Positions 1-10,812 of a stretch of 49,659 nt of DNA are shown in pieces. Each line of letters starts with the position of its first letter. Positions within the stretch are counted from its first letter, which is position 1. Where the stretch lies: the NCBI GenBank assembly GCA_002751075.1, contig NAOQ01000010.1, positions 340,698 to 390,356 on the forward strand, written 5' to 3'. Below the pieces are notes generated by a model. It saw nothing but the letters and a program-made list of their open reading frames with translations. It was not told the DNA's origin and ran no database searches. The position numbers were made by a program, and so were the translations under genes. Source of the DNA: Ichthyophonus hoferi. Lineage: Eukaryota > Opisthokonta > Ichthyosporea > Ichthyophonida > Ichthyophonidae.

Positions 1-10
1 TTACTATGGG

Positions 11-298
11 TCCAATAGTATCCATGTCCAATAGTATCCATGTCCAACAGTATCCATGTCCAATAGTATCCATGTCCAATAGTATCCATGTCCAATAGTA
101 TCCATGTCCAATAGTATCCATGTCCAATAGTATCCATGTCCAATAGTATCCATGTCCAATAGTATCCATGTCCAATAGTATCCATGTCCAATAGTATCCA
201 TGTCCAATAGTATCCATGTCCAATAGTATTCATGTCCAATAGTATCCATGTCCAATAGTATCCATGTCCAATAGTATCCATGTCCAATAGTATCCATG
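11..298. repeat. 16-bp minisatellite, 18 copies
   Basis: Eighteen head-to-tail copies of tccaatagtatccatg fill the interval exactly. Copy 3 (43-58) and copy 14 (219-234) each differ by one base; the rest are identical, so the array is young or kept uniform. It lies in the 5' intron or flank of the PHO91-type gene. Because 16 is not a multiple of 3 and the unit makes no stop on the minus strand, the array gives an open frame with a 16-residue period there. This is a by-product of the repeat, not a protein. Confidence 0.97.
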
Positions 299-604
299 TG
301 TACTATTTCACATCTGGGTCCCACCCACACATTGAAAAAAAATCCAATCAGCGTAACTTGAAAAGGATGGATAGAGAGGAGTGGATTGGGCAGATTGATC
401 ATCTAATGAAAATTATCTTTTCCTTATTTATTATTGGTTGTTTTTCCATCTCTGTCTCCCTCCGCTATTACCTTTATAAATATTCTCTCTGTTCTATTTA
501 TTTTTTTCTTCATTTAACTCATTTAGCTCTACATTTTTTATATACCCTCCCCGTCTAATCCCTTTCCCCACCTCTCCACATGCTTGTCATGTGCCACCAC
601 ATAG
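299..604. other. Intron or 5' flank sequence, no gene seen
   Basis: AT-rich stretch between the minisatellite and the first recognisable transporter exon, which follows an ATAG acceptor at 601-604. It becomes pyrimidine-rich near the acceptor. No exon matching the transporter's preceding membrane segments could be found here, so the upstream exon must lie outside the window. Confidence 0.5.
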
Positions 605-3600
605 GCTTCAGTCTCTCGTCTGCCTTCAGCAAGTATGGGTTTGAAAAGCGCCTGATTGGCGTCTTACAGGCCTGGCTAGGAAATTACCCTCGTGTCTTTC
701 TTCTCAGTCTGATGGTCACTGCATGGTTTCTCTCTATGTGGATTTCCAATGTGGTACGTCTCTTACCAATTAGTACTGACCATTAATCCTTTAAATATCC
801 GTCCGAATAAGCTGATTGGTTGATGGGTTGATTGGTTGGCATGGGATGATATCAGTTAGCATAGCTATGAGTGCCTACAAGGCCTTTGACAGTACTATAT
901 ATAGTGACTATACATTGACGGAAAGACTATTGTACAGTGTGAGGTGGTCGCCACTAACTCTCCTCCTGTTTAGGCCGCCCCTGTTCTCTGTCTCTCTGTG
1001 GTGATGCCCTTGCTGCATACCCTCCACACCGATAGTCCCTATGCCAAGGTAAGCCCGTAGGCCGTAGAGATAGCATCTCCTCTCTCCTTCTGGGTTGTTA
1101 TTACTTCCTATATGTGTTTGGTTGCTTGGTAACGTAGGTTTTCCTACCCTTTGCCTCAACACGTCAATGAAGGCACACAGTGGCACTCACCTGATTTTAG
1201 ACCACATACATGCATGCATTTGAGTCTGTTTGTATAAATATAGATGTAACTAAGGCCACGAATCTGGGTCCATGCAATACACCTTCATAGGCTGTAGGGT
1301 ATAAAGGTATAAGGAAGCAGCGGAGTATTAGGTTAGAGCAATCATAGTTTGTGGGTAGAGTAGTAGATACAAATAAGATCTTTAAGGGAGACACGTACAC
1401 ACATAGAAGGAGACTGGCTAAGTACATGGATGTATATACTGGTCTTCCTGGCCCTCCTGACCCAGATACTTAAATGCATATAGCATATTAACCAGTACAT
1501 TACTCTCCTCTGTCCTTTCAACACACTAAACCTACGTGAATCCCCCATCTCTTGACCATCAGGCTACACTAATTGGGTTAGCCTTGGCCTGTAATATTGG
1601 AGGAATGCTATCGCCTATATCCTCCCCTCAAAATGCAATTACCATTGGGGCCCTGGCCAAAGAAGGAATTGAAGTCTCTTTTATTACCTGGCTATGTGTA
1701 AGACCATCCCCTGGGCCTCTCTGGTATCGCACCTTACTATGGGGTCATGTTGTGTTTGATGTGGCTGTGGTCTAGAGACATATTTGTTAGTAGATGGAGG
1801 GCTGCGTGATGGAAGGAGTATGTGTGTTGTATATTACAAGGTGAAGGAGTATGTGTGTTGTATATTACAAGGTTTTGTGTGTTGTATATTATAAGGTTTT
1901 GTGTGTTGTATATTACAAGGTTTTAAGAAAGTAATTGTAAGTTGTGGTATGTATGGCCATAATAATGGCAACATTTCTCATTGGATAACAGAGCGACATC
2001 TCTTAGCCGTGAAATGCTTTATTTACCCTTTTAATTGATTGTCTTTTTATCATGTTTTTGTTTTGCATTTACAAATATAAAATGTAACCTTACACAGTCA
2101 TATACACATGCGTAGAGTATTAACTTGCATAATCTCCATGCATTGATCAGTTTAATTTACCAATACACACTATGTATATTAGACCTGTTTCCCTTCCCTT
2201 CCCCTACTCCATTACCCGCCAATCATTTCTTATTGCCACCCATGTATATTATACAATATTTCTATGGGACTAGTCTTATTTATTAATAACCCGGCTTTCT
2301 CATAGGAGCATTCTCTCCTCTCCTTCCATACACTGAGGGGGTAAAGTTGTTATTTTTAATCTCTATTACTTCATAAGCTGATTCCAATCAAACGTAGCTT
2401 AAACATAATTAGATAGCGGGTAACTCTGCATCTGTTATTTTCCTTTATTGATTGGTCTACACTCCCCTAGGTATCCGTTCCTTTTTGCTTTCTACTGCTC
2501 TTATTGGCCTGGATATACGTCATCGTCCTTCTTAGACCTTGTGATCTTAAAGTCATTCCGGCCTTGCACTATACCCCTCGCCCTATGGGTATTTTTGAGT
2601 GGATTGTTGTGGCCACCTCACTAATTACTGCTCTCTTATGGCAAGCACTGTTGTGTGTATGTGCATTGGTTGCGGGTTGGGTCACGGGTCACGGGTCGGG
2701 CCGCGGGTTGAGTTGTTGGCTAGAAGATGGAGTACAGGGGGGCTATACAATATACTCTCTAAGGCGTGGTTGTGGTGTGGTTAATACAAGTATATATGAG
2801 GCATGATCAGGGCCTAGGGGGCGGAACAGACTCTAATAGATATTGCTATACAACCCCTCTCCTCATTCCCTTCCTCCCTTTCTCCCCTAGGTGTAGCCTA
2901 GCCTTTACCCAGCCGGTCTTTGGTGACATGGGCATTATAGCGTTCTTTCCCTTGTTGGTGTTCTTATCTACAGGAATTCTTAACAGAAATGATTTCCTAG
3001 GCTTTGGTGAGTGATGCCTGACCTACTGGCTTATCTCTTTCCTACTGACTTCTCTCTTTCCTACTGGCTTATCTTTTTCCTTTATTTTCTGAGTGCCTCC
3101 ATGTTTACAAGATAGGAGGATGGGGTATGATACGCGACTTGCCCTGTTCATATAGACGCCTATCACGTGTTTTAGATCACATTTATGTATTATATAATTT
3201 ATCAATTATTTTACTTTTTTTTTTGTTTCTTCTCTCTCATGTGCTGCTTGTTCTATTGAGTCATTGATTGGTTCCTATTTTAATTTTAATTTTTTTTAAA
3301 GCCTGCTATTGAGAAAGAAAAAGAGTAACATAGACCAAGAGAATGAGTAAATGTGTTCAATAACAAGAAACACTAATTTGTAATTTATAATCTAACATAA
3401 GTGTGATCTAGATAAATAGATAACCCAGTGTGTCAGGAAAGTAATAATGGAAGAAGAGTGGATGGACATCCTTGCCATTGCATTAAGCCTGATTATAAAT
3501 GAAAAGAAGTTTAAATTTGAGACATTTTCTGGTATACTACTTATGATATGTTATTAGCAATACAAGTTTATTGAGCCTGGACACTAGACCATATCTAATT

Positions 3601-4468
3601 CACTATATTGGTTTAATGTCACTATAAATCTTTGTATATTCGCCATAATTTAACTCTCCAAGGACCGTCAGAATGTGAAATAATATGTAAATATACCAGC
3701 ATCATCTATTTTATGATGTGTAAATATTATTGATGTTTCTAGACTATTAATGCTTCACTTTCCCGCTCGAAAAAATTGTGTGACAAATATGACAAATTTT
3801 TTTTTAATTATTTTTCATGGCAACGACTTGGCCTGTTCATATGACGCCTATCACGTGTTCTAGATTATATTTATGTATTATATGATCAATTAACAATGGC
3901 CACCCATTGGTCTCGGATCATTTGTTCAGGCTGGAACTTGATTATGCTGATTATGGGAGGCAACGTATTGGGTGCTGCTGTAGCAGAATCCAGGCTACTG
4001 GATATTATGGGGAAGGCCTGTGTGTCCCACTTAAAGGTATGTGTAAGAGGAGAGGAGAAGGAAAGGAGGCGATGATAAAGAGAAATATAGTAGGACTATA
4101 GGGGCAATGCTACATGTATTCAAACTATATGTGTGCTTAAAACGGGTTTTATACGTTTATCTATAGTGAGAGTTCCTAGACTAGAGGTAGGTCGGGGTAG
4201 TAAAGAGCAAAAGGTAGAGAGTAAACAGGTTTAAAAGAGGAGAGAGAGATGTGAAATATTGAATTAATAAAATTATCTTATCCTTTGATTAATGTAGTTA
4301 AATATTTCCAGAATATGACACCCTGGGGTGCCTATTCAGCCATCCTGTCAATGTGCTTACTGGTTACCACGCCGTTGTCACATACTGTAGGAGCTATAGT
4401 ACTGAGCCCTATGATTGTCAATATAGGCAAGGTTGGTAGGGTACATGCTGGGTCTTTCCCCTGCACCC

Positions 4469-4502
<34 letters not shown>

Positions 4503-5990
4503 GTATATGTTTGTATAGTTGTTTGTTTGTTTGTTTGTTTGTATGTATGTATATATATATGGTGTAGGTATCTGTCTATGGTATATTAATCCATTTAGCT
4601 TTAGACATACACATATACATGCCTGTATATCTATCTATATATATGGACTGTGTATGTAAATACAGACATCTAACTGTAGCATTGTGTTTATATCTCTCTT
4701 TCTGGCCTTTATTTATGTACGTTTTAAACGACATTACTGATATTTATATTGATATTGATGGCGCTAATGTTTTCCTCTTTTGTTTAAACCAGTTATTACC
4801 TCAACCACATCTTGTCCCCTATCTTTCTTATGACCCTTCGCCAACACATTGGCTTCTAGTTAACTTCTTATCATGAATATCCACCCTCTCTCTGAACCTC
4901 TTACCAATTCTACTACCAATTACTTTCAACCTCTTTCTCTCTGCACTATGCGTGAATTGATAGTCTAGTCTGTATGTAAACGTGGTCAAAGTCCATATTA
5001 ATCGTTAATCAGTAGTGTCACTGAGGGAAGGTCCTACATAAGTTGGAAGTAATACTGAAAAACAGATGATATAAGTAGTATCAATATTACGTTGATACCT
5101 TGGATGTCATAGTTACTGTACGTTATTGTAGGCCTCTATTATGGCGGTGAGGCGATGTAGGGTATATAGTAGCAAGCTAGCAATGGGCTCACTGGGGGTG
5201 TATAGGATCTAGGCAACCCTGAAGTCCTCTCAGTTGGAGCTGCCTTTATATTCTCTGCCGCCATGGCTTTGGTAAGCATCATTTACACATTCTGTTGCTA
5301 TATTTTTATATATTGTGTTGTTCTTTACCTTTATTTCTTCTCTATACGGCCACTATATTATTACTAACCACTCCTACCATCACTAAGCACCTATTTATGA
5401 TACTCTAGCCCTCTATATAATAGAAGTATCTTGCTAGCTGTATCTAATACCCTACTGGCTAGGTCTCCAGAGTGCCTTTCCCTCTCCTATCTGCCTGTAT
5501 GTTATTACTACTCATTGGTGCTGGATAAGTCACATGATCATGCCTACTATTCTAATCCAAACGGGTTGGAAACCTAGTATACCTCCTTTTATGTGATTTA
5601 ACAGTAATATGGGATGCTAAGCTCCAACATTGTAGGCAGCCCTTCTATATAATATTGAATGGTTAGGACGTAGACTTAGAATTACTCGATTGTGTGACAC
5701 CAATGACTGGAAAAATTGACAAAATGCGGTTTTTCATGCCCTACATCAGCATATTAATAACCATCCTTCACCCACCCTTCTTCTGTTCTTATATACTCCC
5801 TTATATCCTATATTTAACCACATAGCCAATGTCATCCTTTCCTAACATCAACTCGCTATTGGCCGAGGATACAACTGGGAAGCCCTACCTCCACGCCATG
5901 GACTTCATTTTATATGCTACTCCCTTTAGTCTGCTAGTGTTGGGCTTGACCTTGACTCTAGGATATGCTCTAATGATGGCCGTGCTTTAA
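605..5990 (+). CDS. PHO91/PHO87-type low-affinity phosphate transporter (SLC13-like carrier), 3' part
   Basis: Membrane carrier of the divalent-anion:Na+/SLC13 superfamily, closest by eye to fungal PHO91/PHO87/PHO90 phosphate carriers, which act at the plasma membrane or vacuole. Exons: 605-753, 974-1048, 1563-1697, 2471-2640, 2891-3006, 3930-4036, 4312-4431, 5206-5271, 5826-5990; phases agree throughout and stop TAA is 5988-5990. Joined, they give about 366 residues of a multi-pass protein. Family marks seen: SMWISNVAAPVLC, the substrate-loop motif GGMLSPISSPQNAI, FGDMGIIAFFPLLVFLSTGIL, GGNVLGAAVAESRLL, TPLSHTVGAIVLSPM, and a C-terminal AAMALPMSSFPNINS segment followed by a last hydrophobic helix. 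The 5' exons, including any N-terminal SPX phosphate-sensing domain, lie left of the window, so the SPX part is not shown. Intron 4 has GC-AG ends. Family call firm; exact substrate inferred. Confidence 0.9.
1811..1924. repeat. Short tandem repeat, about 24-bp unit
   Basis: About four imperfect copies of a unit built on gtgtgttgtatattacaagg, with a partial ggtgaaggagtat insertion between the first two. It lies in intron 3 of the PHO91-type gene. Confidence 0.85.
2641..2890 (+). other. GC-AG intron in the PHO91-type gene
   Basis: Donor reads TG|gcaagc and acceptor ccctag|G. With this splice the protein reads ALLWCSLAFTQPVFGDMG, which keeps the family's LWC and FGDMG residues and the reading frame. 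No GT donor in place gives this join. GC-AG introns are spliced by the major spliceosome. Confidence 0.8.
3023..3080. repeat. Imperfect 19-26 bp tandem repeat
   Basis: Three imperfect copies of cctactggcttatctcttt lie just after the donor of PHO91-type intron 5. Confidence 0.75.
3133..3205. repeat. Direct repeat, left copy
   Basis: A block of about 70 bp containing acgcctatcacgtgtt and then a tatgtattatat tract recurs in the same orientation at about 3826-3895, with a few substitutions and one-base gaps. The two copies flank some 620 bp of very AT-rich DNA within intron 5 of the PHO91-type gene. Confidence 0.85.
3826..3895. repeat. Direct repeat, right copy
   Basis: Partner of the block at 3133-3205. 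Both share a cctgttcatat start, the acgcctatcacgtgtt core and an AT tail. It ends about 35 bp before exon 6 of the transporter. Confidence 0.85.
4471..4560. repeat. (TA)n/(TG)n/(TTTG)n microsatellite
   Basis: Compound simple repeat: a TA run, then TATG and TGTT units, then TATG and TA again. It lies in intron 7 of the PHO91-type gene. Confidence 0.9.
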
Positions 5991-8025
5991 CAGTCCTTAT
6001 CCGTTCCTCTGTTTATCTTGCTATGTAGTATTTGCCGTACATGTAGGATATGTATTAGGCCGCATACCACATATATATATCCACTTTGTTCCTACCCATA
6101 TTATCATGTCCAGTAACAAAACTCAACTTTAAGTATCTTCCTCCCTTGTATATATGCTCTCTTAGGCCAATGGGTCTAGCCATCGCTATTTTAGGTCTCT
6201 GGGTTGACGATTTTAATTGAAAGAATAGGCTTATGTAGTTAATTTATTCAGTTTATCCAGTTGTTAATGTTGGTTTTTAAAGTTTCTAATTAGCTGATTT
6301 TAAATAAAGGTAGCTTCCTAGTTATTTGATGTACCGGGCATGTATTTCTGTAAGTTGTTAACCTCACAATGCATTGGAAATACGGTCAACCAGGGCAATC
6401 AAAATTTGTATCTATGATATAGTCGGAGTATAATAAAAATCATGTTGTAACGATGATTATCTGGACCATACATGTTTGCTAATTAGCCTCGTGGGGACTA
6501 ACATACTTGGCATTAAATAAATAAATAATGCAAAGTATGTTAGTAAAAAATCTAGTGTACTAGATATTGTGACGGTGTAGGATGATGTTTGAGGTTTTAT
6601 CTATCATCTCCACAGTTATTAAGAGCCATCTTCACTCCTAGTTGCCCGTTTCAATCATTTACAAAGCCAAGATATTAAACCTTTTTATAAAAAGGTGTAT
6701 CTAAGTATGGTGTGATTGGCTGGTCATCGCCCTCACCAATCATTCAGTCTTAGAGCTTGTCTATCAACATATGCTCTTTCTTTTTCTTCTCTTTTTTACA
6801 ATCCCATTGTCCCCATATAGCTTTCTATTTCTCACTTTCATATTCGCTCCATCTCTCTCTACTTCTTTCATCCTTGTTTATACACATATATATATACATA
6901 TATATGTATTGTTTTTATTTGATTGGCTCTTGCAAGAACAAGCCTAAGGAGAAAGATCAGGTAGTTAGTTATACAACTAATATTTTCTAAATCACACAGC
7001 AGTAAAGAAATTGAATTCATATTGGTATTGTATGCCCCTTCTATGGTACTAATGTTATTGTATCATCCAGATCCTCGTCAAGGACAATAAACATTTATTT
7101 CTTATCTCTTCCTATTCCATAATATCATCCAATTTTATCTTATTCTATCTCTTCTTATTCTAGCCTATGCCATCATATCCTACCCTATTATTTCCTATCT
7201 TATCACCTCCTCTCCTATCCATTGTTTTCATTATGCATACCAGTTGTTAAAGGTAACAAAATACAATGGATCAATGTTTCACACTTTATTTTAAAATTAA
7301 TCTAATGTAAGAGAAAGTTACCAATTCAAATAGGGTTAAGTTGTGGGGAAAAATGGTGCCAAGTGGCCTAGACAATTTGAGATTTAATTTATAAAATCAG
7401 TAATATATCCAATGGGAGTAGAGTAATAAACTCAAATGTAATCTAGTATCCGCTGTGGCCACGCCACCCTGGATGTTGTATGTGATATCATTCTTATACC
7501 AGGTATATACACAGCGCCCGAATAGGCCTTCCAAACACAGTTGATGGGGAAAACAAAATGGCCCAAGTAGTATCAACCACCCTACTATGCATATTCAGTA
7601 TTGTATCACAAATATGATATGTCGGCCCACATTACGTCAGAGAGACTCGCGCAATGGTTTGTTAACAGACATATCTTGCATCACAAAGTGAAATTATTTT
7701 GTTCAGAGCAGATCATTATCACATCCTCTTGAGCGTCTATTTACACTCCCTTTAAATCAATGAGAGAGAAAATGATTGGAAGATATGTGTGGAAATGACC
7801 ACAGTGAGTAAAGCAATAACAACATATTCGGCAGTACATGATAGCATAGAGACACATGAGGGAGTATTCGCGTATTGGAGGAGGTGGAAAGGCGAGAAGA
7901 GGGATCTGATTGGTCCTCTGTGATCTTGTAGATGTATAGAGGCACACCTATCTGGCCATGTCATGTGACTACCATAAAGAGTGCCCTCCCTCCAATCATC
8001 ATTAATGTAATGCCCATCTTTCTTT
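5991..8025. other. Convergent intergenic spacer
   Basis: Region between the stop of the PHO91-type gene and the stop of the ZCRB1-like gene, which face each other. It holds the 3' UTRs: a plus-strand AATAAA near 6302, degenerate TATCC/TATTC-rich repeats at about 7090-7215, and a short TA repeat near 6883-6905. ORFs here have no protein-like composition. No gene seen. Confidence 0.6.
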
Positions 8026-10040
8026 CTATTCGCTAAGATCTTCATCTGAGAAATACCCTCTAGCCTTAGGCTGACCCAATGCTCTTCGTTTAACAGGTGA
8101 TTGGCAGGGGGCAGGTGAAGGTGGATTGTCTGATTGGCTCCCATCATCCTCCCATCTTTTAACCTCTTCTCTATCATCATCCTCTTCCCTGTATGGATGA
8201 ATATCACACACCTTTGTGAGCAGTAGGATCTAGAGCACTTGCCTTATATGGGCATGCAAGAAAATAGATTTGTTTTCATAAAGGTAAAAAAAAAAAATGC
8301 AGTAGGCATATTAGATTATGATGTGATTGGAAAATATCATAGCCATACTAGCAGCTTATAATGTGAGAAGAACAGTAATAAAAGAAAAATAGAAAAAAGA
8401 AAAGACAAATGGATAGACAGAAGAAAGCAAAGAACTATGAATAAGAATGGACCGATTAGAAAAACAAAGAGGCAATCATCTACATAGTAAAGAAGTATAT
8501 ATATGTAGAGTCGATGAAAAAGAGCGTTGACATGATAACCACAGAGAGAGAGCATGTGGTGAACGTATATACTCTAAGTATATGATACAACTATAGTATA
8601 TAATACAACGGTATGATATAGGGGTATACTATAAGTATATAACATAACTATATAAACCTTAGCTGGCAATCCATTCCTTATTACCTTCTCCTTTTTCTCT
8701 CTTTAGTAACAGGCTTAGGGCGACTACCAAACATATTCTTAGGGCAGTTATAGCTTTGATGTCCAGCTAACTGTAAGAAATAGTATGGGTGGAGAGGGAG
8801 AGAGAGAGACGGAGGGACAGTATGTGATAATGTGGGAGCAGAGAGAGGTCAAAAGGAGATACAGAGGAGAGAGTAATAGCCATTAAAGGAGATACAGAGG
8901 AGAGAGTAATAGCCATTAAAGTAAGGTAAGAGCAGACCCCATAGGGCGAGATAGATAAAGGAGCAGAGGAGGAAGGGAACAGGGAAAGGACAGGATTATT
9001 ATGATTGGTAATGGGCATAAATGGGACCATATATGGGATATACTGGGTAAAGGGCCTTGCGCTATTGGTTTATATAGTGTTGTGGTTGGTAATGATTGAT
9101 TGACATATATAGACATGAAATGATGTATGCTTGTAATTAGACCGTCAGGCCCTGGTGTGTAGTACATATACTATGCCCATGTCTAGCCATCTAATATTAG
9201 CAGGTAGACTTAGATATGTAAGTGTTTATGTTGGTATGTGTGGGTAAAATATATGTATCCAATGTGATACAAAGAAGACTGTAAGCCAATAAAGAGTGGA
9301 CAGTGGAGAGAAGGAAAGAGCGTCTATTGGTTCTAAATCATCCACTTACACCACATTCAAAGCACACTTCAGCCTTAGTGTAGGTCCTTCGGCGAATGAA
9401 TTCAGCGGCCCTACCGTTATCCGTCGCCATGGAGCACTTTAAGGTGCGGCCCAACATGGTAGTGCCATTCACTGCCTCCACTGTCTTCAAGGCGTCATTC
9501 CTGTCCAGAAAGAGAATAAAGGCTGCCCCTTTACTCTTTCTTGTCTCTTTATCCCGAACTATTGTTACTCTGCAAGTGGGTAAGGGGTTATGATAGGACG
9601 TTAGGAAGTTATAGCTAGGATGAGGTGGGAAAGGGGTACAGGTGATGAGAGAGGGAGAGGGGGCAAGAAGGTGAGATAAAGCAAGGCCTATATGCCATAT
9701 AGATAGTACCTAGTAGGATTCAATATCGTTTGGGGATTCCCCAGCAGCTTAGAAAGGGTTAGCATAAGGTGGCCAAAAAGGGAAGACATGTTTTAGATTA
9801 TAAAATAATAAGGGATTGACCAGGACGGAAAGAGAGGGAAGGGAGGGCAGAACAGTGAAGGTCTGACTATAATGCAACAAGATAGAGGAATATAATACGC
9901 AAGCCTATAGTTAACTTTTTAACTTACTTGACGACCTTCCCAAATTTTTCAAAAGTTCTATACAGGTCATTGTTGGTAAGGTCAAAAGAAAAATTAGCAA
10001 GATAAATAGTAGACTTGCTAGGGGCGAGGGTCTCCCTCAT
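8026..10040 (-). CDS. ZCRB1: U11/U12 snRNP 31-kDa-type protein (ZCRB1), RRM plus CCHC zinc knuckle
   Basis: RNA-binding subunit of the U11/U12 di-snRNP of the minor spliceosome, a nuclear protein. Exons on the minus strand: 10040-9928, 9569-9350, 8770-8685, 8188-8026; phases agree and give 193 residues (human about 217). The start matches the human pattern: M, three residues, then LAPSKST. RRM: RNP2 IYLANF near residue 13, RNP1 KGAAFILF at 51-58. The conserved linker [11 protein letters not shown] leads to a CCHC knuckle, C107-C110-H115-C120, followed by [11 protein letters not shown]. The last exon is acidic and basic in patches and ends in YFSDEDLSE, like the human YFSDEEELSD tail. All three introns have GT-AG ends. 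Its presence implies that the organism keeps U12-type introns, and POLE2 in this window appears to have one. Confidence 0.93.
8852..8917. repeat. 33-bp perfect tandem duplication
   Basis: Two identical 33-bp units (8852-8884 and 8885-8917), purine-rich, in intron 2 of the ZCRB1-like gene. Confidence 0.95.
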
Positions 10041-10812
10041 GATAAAATTATCAAATGTATGTTTTACAATTACCCTCTACAATGACTAATATAGAGTATA
10101 TATATATTATACATAGGACGAGTACGATCTCTACTTGACTAATAATCTTACGGTGCGTGATAAGCCAATCCACGGGGTGAAAGTATCTCCTCCAATAGCC
10201 TTTACGGACTAAATAAATATAATGAGATAAAAACCATAAGCCGGCACTGGCTCATACAGCCTCCGGCTCACATTGAAGAGAATTCCAGAGAAGGGGTGAT
10301 ACAGCATAGCTAATAATATGACGACATTGGGATAAAAGCAAAGTATCAAAAACCACAGTAATAATATAACAACCCCACAAGCTTAAATTTACTACAAATA
10401 AAATACTATTAAGAGTTAAGGAATATATATATTTAAGTATTATAACTTTGAGTTCTAGTAATGAGAATAGTGTTTAAGATTAGTCTAAGTAAAATGGTTT
10501 AGCTATTAAATTGCTTGTATATGGTAGAGATGGTCACCGCTCACCAAGAGAACAGTTATGCATTAAGTTCATGTACGTACATACGTACATGCATAGTTTT
10601 TATTGGTTTTATTGATAACAGACAATTGGCCTAATAAAATAGCTAATATTCGCTTTTCGTTTACATATGGATTGGCCTGACCATTAGCTCACATGGAAAA
10701 GATAGCAAAAACATGACAGGGCAGGCATACACCATATCTCCTAACATAATATTCCAATATGTCAACACCCTTCCTATGCCTATCCTGTGCGTGATATCAC
10801 CATTATTCCCGC
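10041..10812. other. Spacer between PKA 3' end and ZCRB1 5' end
   Basis: Both genes run leftwards, so this 772-bp stretch holds the PKA 3' UTR and the ZCRB1 promoter. It is AT-rich. A near-palindromic gtacgtacatacgtacatgc tract lies at about 10573-10592. No further gene seen. Confidence 0.6.
10599..10613 (-). promoter_or_regulatory. Candidate poly(A) signals for PKA
   Basis: Two AATAAA hexamers on the minus strand (TTTATT at 10599-10604 and 10608-10613), about 200 bp downstream of the PKA stop codon. Confidence 0.45.

Noticed and set aside
4-402. 132-residue minus-strand ORF with a 16-residue period
   Set aside because: It is the minisatellite read in a frame without stops; period and sequence follow only from the 16-bp unit.
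7752-8207. 151-residue minus-strand ORF
   Set aside because: Out-of-frame shadow of the last ZCRB1 exon running into the 3' flank.
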